A stretch of 10,573 nt of DNA, taken from the NCBI GenBank assembly GCA_900547125.1, contig URFU01000080.1, positions 1 to 10,573 of the forward strand. Reading direction: 5' to 3'. This DNA is from an uncultured Collinsella sp. (GTDB taxonomy: Bacteria > Actinomycetota > Coriobacteriia > Coriobacteriales > Coriobacteriaceae). The position numbers were made by a program, and so were the translations under genes. Numbering within the stretch: the stretch's first letter is position 1; the number at the start of each line of letters is the position of its first letter. Positions 1 through 6,011 of the stretch are shown here, in pieces. The notes under the pieces were generated by a model. It was not told the DNA's origin. It saw nothing but the letters and a program-made list of their open reading frames with translations, and did no database searches.

Positions 1-1
1 C

Positions 2-1090
2 AGCATTCGCGACCTGGCCGGCGACGAGACCTTTAACATCGGCAGCCCCATGCAACTCTCGCACGTGCTGTTTGATGTTATGGGACTTCCGACCAAGGGC
101 CTCAAAAAGAAAACGCGCGGCTACTATTCGAACAACGCCAAGGTGCTGAGCGACCTTGCCCACGACCACGAGATCGTGCGCCTGAGTTTGGACTGGCGTG
201 AGAAGTCCAAGATCAAGTCCACCTATCTGGACACGCTGGGCCCGCTGCGCCGCGGTGACGGTCGCGTGCATACCACGTACAACCAGACCATCACGGCAAC
301 GGGTCGCCTGTCCTCGAGCGACCCGAACCTGCAGAACATCCCGACGCGCTCGGAGCTGGGGCGTACCGTCAAGACAGCGTTTTCGGCAGGCGAGGGAAGC
401 GTCTTTTTGGCGGTGGACTACTCGCAGATCGAGTTGCGTCTGCTGGCGCATCTCTCGGGTGATGAGCACCTGGTGCGCGCCTTTAACGAGGGCGAGGACT
501 TCCACGCCGAGACGGCGGCGCGCGTGTTTGGCGTGCCGGTGTCCGAGGTAACGCCCGACTTGCGCAGTCGCGCCAAGGCCGTGAACTTTGGCATTGTGTA
601 TGGTCAGCAGGCCTACGGTCTGTCGCAGTCGCTGCATATCTCGATGGCCGAGGCGCGCGACATGATCGACCGCTACTACGAGGCCTACCCGGGCGTGCGT
701 ACGTTCCTCGACAACGTGGTGGCGCGTGCCAAGCAGACAGGTTACGCCGAGACCATGTACGGCCGCCGTCGCCACATTCCGGAGCTCAAGGCCAAAAATC
801 CGCAACTCCGCGGCTTTGGCGAGCGCACGGCCATGAACCACCCCATGCAGGGCACCGCCGCCGACATCATCAAGATCGCGATGGCCCGCGTAAGCCGCCG
901 TCTGGAAGAAGAAGGCTTTGCCGCCCACATGATCCTGCAGGTACACGACGAACTGGACTTTGAGTGCCCGGTCGAAGAAGTCGAACGCCTGACCGCCATG
1001 GTCCAAGACGTCATGGAACACGTCGTAGACCTACGCGTACCCCTCATCGCCGAAGCTTCGACTGGAGTGACCTGGGCAGACGCCAAATAA
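2..1090 (+). CDS. polA: DNA polymerase I, C-terminal polymerase domain (5' end outside window)
   Basis: This is the 3' part of a family A DNA polymerase, which fills gaps and replaces RNA primers during replication and repair. The frame is open from base 2, so the N-terminal exonuclease domains and start codon lie upstream. The polymerase motifs appear in order: motif A (DYSQIELR) at 416-439 with the first metal-binding Asp; the O-helix motif B (RSRAKAVNFGIVYG) at 563-604 with the Arg, Lys and Tyr that contact the dNTP; and motif C (QVHDEL) at 938-955 with the second catalytic Asp. The template/primer motif TATGRLSSSDPNLQNIP is also present near 297-350. The gene ends at TAA 1088-1090 and is followed closely by a hairpin terminator. 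Odd point: Glu codons are all GAG before base 905 and almost all GAA after it. Identification is very secure. Confidence 0.98.
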   Translation, partial: SIRDLAGDETFNIGSPMQLSHVLFDVMGLPTKGLKKKTRGYYSNNAKVLSDLAHDHEIVRLSLDWREKSKIKSTYLDTLGPLRRGDGRVHTTYNQTITATGRLSSSDPNLQNIPTRSELGRTVKTAFSAGEGSVFLAVDYSQIELRLLAHLSGDEHLVRAFNEGEDFHAETAARVFGVPVSEVTPDLRSRAKAVNFGIVYGQQAYGLSQSLHISMAEARDMIDRYYEAYPGVRTFLDNVVARAKQTGYAETMYGRRRHIPELKAKNPQLRGFGERTAMNHPMQGTAADIIKIAMARVSRRLEEEGFAAHMILQVHDELDFECPVEEVERLTAMVQDVMEHVVDLRVPLIAEASTGVTWADAK

Positions 1091-1125
1091 GGGCACACCC
1101 ACAATCCCAAAGTAATCAAAACCAG

Positions 1126-1163
1126 AAGGGGGCTCCTTGCCAACAAGGAGCCCCCTTCATTCA
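1126..1163 (+). terminator. Rho-independent-like terminator of polA
   Basis: A perfect 14-bp stem (1126-1139 with 1144-1157) carries a 4-nt loop and starts 35 bases after the polA stop codon. The downstream side is T-containing (TTCATTCAATTAAATT) rather than a pure T run. The stem's strength and position make it the likely end of the polA transcript. Confidence 0.85.
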
Positions 1164-1225
1164 ATTAAATTCAGCCAAAGTATCTAGGCGCCAAGACGCC
1201 ATCCAGGCGGCAAGCAAGTCACCCT

Positions 1226-1357
1226 AGGACCTGGCCGGGCGAGGCGGGTAAGTTTTTCGTAGATTCCGCACGAGCCGGAAAGCACTTAATGTGCTTTCCG
1301 AGCGAGCCCAGGACCTGACCGAACGAAAAACTTACCCGCCTCGCCCGGCCAGGTCCG
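1226..1357. repeat. Long imperfect palindrome with 34-bp perfect arms and a nested hairpin
   Basis: Bases 1227-1260 are the exact reverse complement of 1323-1356, giving 34 bp without a mismatch. The 62-base centre contains a second hairpin, a 10-bp stem (CGGAAAGCAC 1276-1285 with GTGCTTTCCG 1291-1300) with a 5-nt loop. A degenerate third copy of the arm start (GGACCTGACCG, 1311-1321) could pair instead with 1346-1356, so two folds compete. The arms carry AAGTTTTTCGT on both strands. The element sits between the convergent polA and HAD genes, 11 bases beyond the HAD stop codon, and may terminate transcription of the HAD gene. The structure also resembles a non-coding mobile palindromic element (REP/MITE class). 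No clear target duplication is visible at its edges. Which of these it is remains inference. Confidence 0.8.
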
Positions 1358-1367
1358 ACGAGCAACG

Positions 1368-2195
1368 TTAACGAGCCGCCAAGATAGCGTCGATGAGCGT
1401 CAGTACGCCCCCGTCGTTGTTGCTCGGAATGCGCCACTTAGCATGCGCGTTCATATGCTCCTCGGCGTTGTCCACGATAAAGCTGTGTCCGACGCGCTCC
1501 AGCATGGGGATGTCGTTGTACGTATCGCCCACGGCGGCGGCGTCGGCGATATCGATCCCGAGCTGCTCGCACAGGTGCGCGACGCCGGCGCCCTTGTCGA
1601 CGCCCAAGTTCATGAAGTCGATCCACTCGCGCCCGGCATTGGTGACGTAGAGCTTGTCCGAGAACTCGGGGCTATAGGTCTCGCGGAATGCGGGCTCGGC
1701 ATCGTAGGCGGGGAAGAAGATCGAGATCTTGTTGGACTCGATATCAATGCCCTCAAAGCTGTCGACGTAGTTGATTGTGTTGTAGTAGACGCTGATCTCG
1801 TCGTGGTATTGATGGTCGCGGGCAAGTACGTAGAACTCGTCGAAGCAGCACAGGACGGGGACAGCGCGCGGATCCTCCGAGGCACGGCTCAAGACCTGCT
1901 GATACAGCGCCACATCGATAGCGCTCTTATAGATGTAGTTGCCGCGATATATCACGCATGCGCCGTTATCGGGGCAAAAGGCGAGGCGGTTCTTGATGCC
2001 CTCGAACATCTCTTCGAGCTTGGGGGCGGGACGTCCGCTGGCGGGGCAGAATACGATGCCGGCTTCGGCGAGCTTGTCCAGGCGTTCGTCAAGGCCTTGC
2101 GGCAGCACGCGCTCGTCGGTCAGCAGCGTCTTGTCCATGTCGACGGCAATGAGCTTAATGTTTCCGATATTGGCGTCCGATTCGTAAGTTTGCAT
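1368..2195 (-). CDS. Cof-type HAD-IIB family sugar/cofactor phosphatase
   Basis: A 275-residue haloacid-dehalogenase-superfamily hydrolase, normal length for the Cof/IIB subfamily, which dephosphorylates sugar phosphates, nucleotides or cofactors in the cytoplasm. The four HAD motifs are intact: I, DMDKT at residues 19-23 (nucleophile Asp19, acid/base Asp21); II, PASGRP with Ser53; III, Lys201 in GVDKGAGV; IV, GDTYNDIPML at 223-232 with Asp224 and Asp228. The long segment between motifs II and III (about residues 75-190) is the C2-type cap that sets substrate choice, so the substrate cannot be read from sequence. The ATG at 2195 is preceded by GAAAGG at good spacing. It is read away from argG and toward polA. 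The Lys in motif I replaces the usual Gly of DxDGT; this position is variable in the family. Confidence 0.93.
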   Translation of the reverse strand: MQTYESDANIGNIKLIAVDMDKTLLTDERVLPQGLDERLDKLAEAGIVFCPASGRPAPKLEEMFEGIKNRLAFCPDNGACVIYRGNYIYKSAIDVALYQQVLSRASEDPRAVPVLCCFDEFYVLARDHQYHDEISVYYNTINYVDSFEGIDIESNKISIFFPAYDAEPAFRETYSPEFSDKLYVTNAGREWIDFMNLGVDKGAGVAHLCEQLGIDIADAAAVGDTYNDIPMLERVGHSFIVDNAEEHMNAHAKWRIPSNNDGGVLTLIDAILAAR

Positions 2196-2425
2196 AAAAT
2201 CGAGCCTTTCGTTTCGAGATTGTTTCAGACGTTATAACCATTAACTCGTAGTCGGGCGTATTTTCGCAGGATTGGCGCGCGTTTGCATCACCATTCACAA
2301 AGTAATGAAAAAACTTTTCAGAAATTTGAAGTTGTCGCTTGTGCCGCGGGCACTTTAGCGTAATATAGCGACCATCGAAAACGGAGACGGAAAAACAACC
2401 GCTTACCGAGGAAAAGGTACCGTTT
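2196..2425. promoter_or_regulatory. Divergent intergenic region between HAD phosphatase and argG leader
   Basis: The whole gap between the HAD start and argG is 554 bases. This left part is AT-richer than the genes and holds no convincing ORF. On the minus strand TATAAC (complement of 2231-2236) with TG upstream could be the -10 of the HAD gene, without a good -35. On the plus strand TTGTGC (2339-2344) and TAATAT (2361-2366), 16 bases apart, form a plausible promoter that would start an RNA near 2373, reading into the small leader ORFs and argG. Short A/T palindromes occur at 2305-2335. None matches an ArgR box that I can recognise. Confidence 0.4.
2339..2366 (+). promoter_or_regulatory. Candidate promoter for argG leader transcript
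   Basis: TTGTGC (-35-like) and TAATAT (-10-like) are separated by 16 bases. A transcript from here would carry a leader of about 375 nt before argG, including the arginine-rich small ORF. A competing -10 candidate, GATAAT at 2668-2673, lies much nearer argG and would exclude the leader ORF. Only a start-site map can tell which is used. Confidence 0.4.
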
Positions 2426-2469
2426 ATGATATTAGAATTGCGCCCGGCGATAGGTGAAAGGAGAGGCAG

Positions 2470-2544
2470 ATGCAGTTCGTAAAGATCATCACCACTGCAG
2501 ACAATGCCATCCGACGCCAGCGCGCAATTTCCCGACGACGATAA
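2470..2544 (+). CDS. Candidate 24-aa arginine-rich leader peptide upstream of argG
   Basis: The ORF starts at ATG 2470 behind a near-ideal Shine-Dalgarno (AAAGGAG, 2457-2463, six bases of spacing) and ends at TAA 2542-2544. Its 24 codons encode a peptide beginning MQFVKIITTADNA. Six of its last ten codons are arginine: CGA CGC at residues 15-16, CGC at 18, and three consecutive CGA codons at 22-24 directly before the stop. It ends 205 bases before the start of argG, which encodes an arginine-biosynthesis enzyme. A leader peptide loaded with codons for the pathway product is the hallmark of ribosome-mediated attenuation, as in trp, his and leu operons. That it works this way here is inference. 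It is too short for most gene callers. The alternative is a chance ORF with a chance ribosome site. Confidence 0.5.
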   Translation: MQFVKIITTADNAIRRQRAISRRR

Positions 2545-2608
2545 CAATCGTCTCTGTCCGCATGGGGCGAATTGCCTCAACAGAGTCATTTTGAGGTCGT
2601 TGGGTTTT
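2537..2608 (+). promoter_or_regulatory. Possible alternative RNA hairpins after the arginine-rich leader ORF
   Basis: Three short stems can be drawn. GACGAT 2537-2542 pairs with ATCGTC 2547-2552, loop AACA, and overlaps the final Arg codons and stop. CTCTGT 2552-2557 pairs with ACAGAG 2580-2585. CCTCAA 2575-2580 pairs with TTGAGG 2591-2596 and is followed by TTGGGTTTT. The second and third share base 2580 and interlock, so they exclude each other, as antiterminator and terminator would. All stems are only six bp, so the proposal is weak on its own. Confidence 0.25.
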
Positions 2609-2643
2609 AGCACGACATTGCTGCATGTTTCTAGGGCATGTAT

Positions 2644-2677
2644 GTGCTGATTATTGCTATTTAACCTGATAATGCAC
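2644..2677 (+). promoter_or_regulatory. Hairpin / -10-like site just upstream of argG
   Basis: GTGC 2644-2647 plus ATTAT 2650-2654 can pair with ATAAT 2669-2673 plus GCAC 2674-2677, leaving a 2-nt bulge and a 14-nt loop. The same bases contain GATAAT (2668-2673), a good -10 hexamer without a convincing -35. It could be an operator-like inverted repeat at a proximal argG promoter. I could not match it to the ArgR consensus. Confidence 0.3.
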
Positions 2678-2749
2678 GGTATTCGATCTTGAAATGACTT
2701 GCAACTGACCGATGTTCTAACTAGCTACCAAGGGCGAAAGGAAACAGCC

Positions 2750-3976
2750 ATGAGCAAGGAAAAAGTCGTTCTCGCATATTCCGGTGGTCTTGATACATCC
2801 GTATGTGTCAAGTGGCTCCAGGACGAGAAGAATCTCGATGTCGTTTGTGTCTGCGGCAACGTGGGCCAGGAGGAGACCGGCCTGGATGCCAAGAAGCAGA
2901 AGGCGCTCGACCTGGGCGTTCTCGATTGCCAGGTGCTCGACCTGCGCGACGAGTTCTCCGATGAGTTCCTGACTAAGGCCATCGCCGCAAACTCCATGTA
3001 CGAGAACAAGTACCCGCTGCTCTCCGCTCTGTCTCGCCCGCTGCTCGCCAAGAAGCTTGTCGAGGTCGCTCACGAGTTTGACGCGACCTACGTCGCCCAC
3101 GGCTGCACCGGCAAGGGTAACGACCAGGTTCGTTTTGAGGCTGCCGTCAAGGCCCTCGACCCCGAGCTTAAGGTTATCGCCCCGGTTCGCGAGTGGGGTC
3201 TGAAGTGCCGTCCCGATGAGGTCGCCTATGCTCATGCCCACAACGTGCCGGTTCCCGAGGGCGCCAACGACAACCCCTATTCCATCGACGACAACCTGTG
3301 GGGTCGTGCCATTGAGTGCGGCCACCTGGAGGATCCCTGGAACGAGCCGCTCGACGACGCCTGGGTTATGACCAAGAATCCCGAGGACACGCCCGATACC
3401 CCGACGTATACCGAGATTGAGTTTGAGGCCGGCAAGCCCGTCGCCGTCGACGGCAAGAAGATGAAACTCTCCGAGATCGTCATCGCCCTCAACAAGATTT
3501 CGGGCGACAACGGCTTTGGCCGTCTCGACCTGGTCGAGGATCGTCTGGTGGGCCTCAAGAGTCGCGAGTGCTACGAGGTTCCTGGCGCCCTGACGCTCAT
3601 CACCGCCCACAAGGCGCTCGAGGACATTTGCGTCGAGGGCGACCTGCTCAAGACTAAGATTAAGCTCGAGCAGGATTGGGCCACCGCCGTGTACAACGGC
3701 CAGTGGTACAGCCCGCTCAAAAACGCGCTCGACGCTTTTATGGCCGACACCCAGAAGTTCGTGACCGGCACCGTCCGTCTGAAGTTCTTTAAGGGCAACT
3801 GCCATGTCGTCGGCCGCAAGAGCCCCTTCAGCCTCTACGACTACGGCCTGGCCACCTACGACCGCGACACCACGTTTGACGAGAAGGCCAGCGCCGGCTT
3901 TATCGAGATCGATACGCTGTCGCTCAAGACGTGGGCTAAGGTCCAGGGTCCCAGCTCCGCTGCCGTCCAGGCTTAA
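2750..3976 (+). CDS. argG: Argininosuccinate synthase
   Basis: A 408-residue, full-length enzyme that joins citrulline and aspartate using ATP (released as AMP and PPi) to form argininosuccinate, the penultimate step of arginine synthesis. The N-terminal ATP-pyrophosphatase loop AYSGGLDTS is at residues 9-17, and the second family signature, GCTGKGNDQVRFE, at 118-130. The motif KSRECYEVPGA marks the C-terminal synthetase/tetramer domain. I chose ATG 2750 because GAAAGGA (2736-2742) precedes it at proper spacing and MSKEKVVLAYSGG is the usual N-terminus; the ATG-less extension upstream is not needed. It is divergent from the HAD gene, preceded by a long leader region, and followed 154 bases later by a strong hairpin. 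Codon use is strongly biased to C/G-ending codons, as in well-expressed genes of such genomes. Confidence 0.98.
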   Translation: MSKEKVVLAYSGGLDTSVCVKWLQDEKNLDVVCVCGNVGQEETGLDAKKQKALDLGVLDCQVLDLRDEFSDEFLTKAIAANSMYENKYPLLSALSRPLLAKKLVEVAHEFDATYVAHGCTGKGNDQVRFEAAVKALDPELKVIAPVREWGLKCRPDEVAYAHAHNVPVPEGANDNPYSIDDNLWGRAIECGHLEDPWNEPLDDAWVMTKNPEDTPDTPTYTEIEFEAGKPVAVDGKKMKLSEIVIALNKISGDNGFGRLDLVEDRLVGLKSRECYEVPGALTLITAHKALEDICVEGDLLKTKIKLEQDWATAVYNGQWYSPLKNALDAFMADTQKFVTGTVRLKFFKGNCHVVGRKSPFSLYDYGLATYDRDTTFDEKASAGFIEIDTLSLKTWAKVQGPSSAAVQA

Positions 3977-4129
3977 GCCTTCCTTCCCTTGGTATCCGCG
4001 CGGCCCATCCGCGTGATACATAACGGGCGCACGGGGTCCCTACCTTTCGTTATGCTTGCTGACACTTCTTAACATCGGTGACCCCTACGTTCCGCCCGCA
4101 TATATGATGCCGCGTCTGCGGCTGAGTCC

Positions 4130-4163
4130 GAGCCCCGCCGGGGTTGTCCGGCGGGGCTCCTTC
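4130..4163 (+). terminator. Terminator-like hairpin downstream of argG
   Basis: A perfect 12-bp GC-rich stem (4130-4141 with 4148-4159) encloses a 6-nt loop and is followed by CTTCTATCAATTT, a short pyrimidine tract. It lies 153 bases after the argG stop and 50 bases before the next small ORF. It probably ends most argG transcripts, so argH would need read-through or its own promoter. A weaker hairpin (CGCGG 3999-4003 with CCGCG 4009-4013) sits just after the argG stop. Confidence 0.75.
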
Positions 4164-4209
4164 TATCAATTTGGCGGCTCTGCGCCTATATATATGAGGA
4201 GTATCCATT

Positions 4210-4380
4210 ATGCTCAATGCTATCGCGCATGCTTTACTTGCCCTCGTGCCCGAGTTCGATGCTGCAAAGGTCGAGGACGTTCCTATGAGCCTGAAGGCCT
4301 GGATCGATGGTTCGCAGGGCAACATCCGGAGGGAGACGTTGGGCGCCAAGTGCATGGCGCGTCACTTCTTTGCAAATTAG
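4210..4380 (+). CDS. Hypothetical 56-aa small protein between argG and argH
   Basis: An ORF of 56 codons starts at ATG 4210 with a strong ribosome site, TGAGGAG (4195-4201), eight bases upstream, and ends at TAG 4378. I do not recognise the product. Residues 1-14 (MLNAIAHALLALVP) could form a short hydrophobic or amphipathic helix; the middle is acidic (EFDAAKVEDVP), and the C-terminal part is basic (NIRRETLGAKCMARHFF) with one Cys at 48. There is no export signal beyond the short hydrophobic start and no known motif. It is not a fragment of ArgG or ArgH, both of which are complete. It lies on the same strand between the two arginine genes, 118 bases before argH, so it may be co-transcribed with argH. 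The ribosome site and normal codon use favour a real gene, but conservation was not tested. Confidence 0.6.
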   Translation: MLNAIAHALLALVPEFDAAKVEDVPMSLKAWIDGSQGNIRRETLGAKCMARHFFAN

Positions 4381-4498
4381 CTACATGGCCCCGCGCACGG
4401 TGGGGAATGTGCAAAACTAGCGGTTGAAAAATCGCTTTAGCGACAGGGCGCATTGCTTTGGGCGCTTGTTTTGGGATTTGATGAAAGGGGACGGTTCC

Positions 4499-5929
4499 AT
4501 GGCTCTTTGGGGCGGTCGTTTTGAGGCAGGTGTGGCCGAGGTCACGCAGGAGTTTGGCGCGTCGTTGCCGGTTGACAAGCATCTCTATAAGCAGGATATC
4601 GCCGGATCTAAGGCACATGCCAAGATGCTGGCGGCCCAGGGCATTATCAGCGCCGAGGACGAGCAGGCGATTGCCGAGGGCCTGACCGGAATCGAACAGG
4701 ATATCGATGCCGGCAACTTCACCTTCGACATCAACGACGAGGACATTCATATGTCCATCGAGAGCGAGCTGACGCGCCGCATCGGCGAGGCCGGCAAGCG
4801 CCTGCATACCGGGCGTTCGCGCAACGACCAGGTTGCGACCGATACGCGCCTGGGCGTTAAGGCGCTGGCCAAGGAGCTCATGGAGGCCAATCTTGAACTG
4901 CGCCATGTGCTGGTGGATGCGGCCAAGAAGTACGACAAGGTGATTCTGCCGGGCTATACGCACATGCAGCACGCTCAGCCCGTGCTGCTGTCGCATCATC
5001 TGCTGGCGTATTCCTGGATGTTCGCGCGCGACTTTACACGCCTGAAGGCCGCCTTTGATGCCGCCGACAACTGCCCACTGGGCGCTGCCGCTCTTGCCGG
5101 TACGAGCTATCCGCTCGATCGTCAGATGACGGCTGCCGAACTTGGCTTTGCGGGTGTGATTCCCAACTCGCTCGATGCGGTTTCCGACCGTGATTTCCTG
5201 CTCGATCTGCATTACGCCGGCTCCGTCATGGCCATGCACCTGTCGCGTCTTTCCGAGGAGAACGAGCAGTGGTCGAGCTCCGAATTTGGCTTTATCACGC
5301 TTTCCGACTCCTACTCCACCGGCTCGTCCATCATGCCGCAGAAGAAGAACCCCGACTATGCCGAGCTTATCCGCGGCAAGAGCGGCCGAGTCTATGGCAA
5401 CTTGGTGCAACTGCTTGTGACCATGAAAGGCCTGCCGCTTGCTTATAACAAGGACTTGCAGGAGGACAAGGAGGGCGCCCTCGATACTGCCCATACGCTC
5501 ATGCAGTGCCTGTCGGTTATGGCCGGTATGATTTCGACTTGGACCGTCAACGAGGATGCCATGGCGCGCGAGTGCGGCGTGGGGCACCTTGCCGCCACCG
5601 ATGTTGCCGATTACCTGGCCAAGCGCGGTCTGCCGTTCCGTGAGGCGCATGCCGTGGTGGGCCATTTGGTCCTGATGTGCGAGAAGCGCGGCTGCAATCT
5701 TGAGGACCTGCCGTTTGAGGTGTTCCAGGAGGCGAGCCCGCTCTTTGAGCACGACATTATCGAGGCGCTCGACATCCCGTCGATTGTCGCCGCGCGCACG
5801 ACCGAGGGCGGCACCGCCCCTGCCGCCGTTGCCGTGCAGCTGCAGCGTTCCGAGGCGCAGCTCGTGGCCGACGAGGGCGTGTTTGGATCGCTGACTAAGG
5901 TCGTTGAGATGGGGCACGGGGTAAAGTAG
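4499..5929 (+). CDS. argH: Argininosuccinate lyase
   Basis: A 476-residue member of the fumarase/aspartase superfamily that splits argininosuccinate into arginine and fumarate; it works as a cytoplasmic homotetramer. The family motifs are present in order: WGGRF at 4-8; HTGRSRNDQVATD at 103-115; GYTHMQHAQPV at 152-162 with the active-site His155; and the mobile signature loop GSSIMPQKKNP at 275-285, with Ser277 matching the catalytic serine known from the family. ATG 4499 is chosen over the in-frame extension beginning at 4424 because AAAGGGG (4484-4490) lies eight bases upstream and MALWGGRF is the normal N-terminus. It follows argG on the same strand but is separated by a strong hairpin and a small ORF. 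A possible -35 (TTGAAA 4424-4429) lacks a clear -10. It is followed by its own terminator. Confidence 0.98.
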   Translation: MALWGGRFEAGVAEVTQEFGASLPVDKHLYKQDIAGSKAHAKMLAAQGIISAEDEQAIAEGLTGIEQDIDAGNFTFDINDEDIHMSIESELTRRIGEAGKRLHTGRSRNDQVATDTRLGVKALAKELMEANLELRHVLVDAAKKYDKVILPGYTHMQHAQPVLLSHHLLAYSWMFARDFTRLKAAFDAADNCPLGAAALAGTSYPLDRQMTAAELGFAGVIPNSLDAVSDRDFLLDLHYAGSVMAMHLSRLSEENEQWSSSEFGFITLSDSYSTGSSIMPQKKNPDYAELIRGKSGRVYGNLVQLLVTMKGLPLAYNKDLQEDKEGALDTAHTLMQCLSVMAGMISTWTVNEDAMARECGVGHLAATDVADYLAKRGLPFREAHAVVGHLVLMCEKRGCNLEDLPFEVFQEASPLFEHDIIEALDIPSIVAARTTEGGTAPAAVAVQLQRSEAQLVADEGVFGSLTKVVEMGHGVK

Positions 5930-5978
5930 GGTTTGGCTGAAGCCGTTTTGGCCATGTATTGATAAATTGTTTTTGTTT

Positions 5979-6011
5979 ACGGGTGTCTGCTGGTGCGGGC
6001 GCCCGTATTTT
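5979..6011 (+). terminator. Terminator of argH
   Basis: ACGGGTGT (5979-5986) pairs with GCGCCCGT (5999-6006), eight pairs including two G-U, with a 12-nt loop, followed by ATTTTGTTG. It lies 49 bases after the argH stop codon. This has the form of an intrinsic terminator. Confidence 0.65.

Noticed and set aside
2155..2613. 152-codon minus-strand ORF across the HAD-argG gap
   Set aside because: It overlaps the HAD start, crosses the promoter region, has no ribosome site I can see, and its protein shows no family features.
2281..2700. ArgR operator (ARG box) before argG
   Set aside because: I searched by eye for TGAAT-N4-ATTCA-like palindromes; only loose partial matches occur.
2545..2749. 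T-box riboswitch upstream of argG
   Set aside because: No AGGGTGGNACCGCG-like T-box sequence or Stem I features are visible.
2699..2749. 17-residue N-terminal extension of ArgG
   Set aside because: The start at 2750 has a good ribosome site and matches the usual N-terminus; the extension does not.
2717..4021. Long open frame (434 codons) on the minus strand opposite argG
   Set aside because: It mirrors argG codon by codon; strong third-position G/C bias removes stop codons from the antisense frame. The composition (many Gly, Val, Leu) has no motif, and argG is certain.
4283..5917. 544-codon open frame on the minus strand opposite argH
   Set aside because: Antisense shadow of the same kind; it covers argH and the small ORF, has no recognisable domain, and no ribosome site is apparent.
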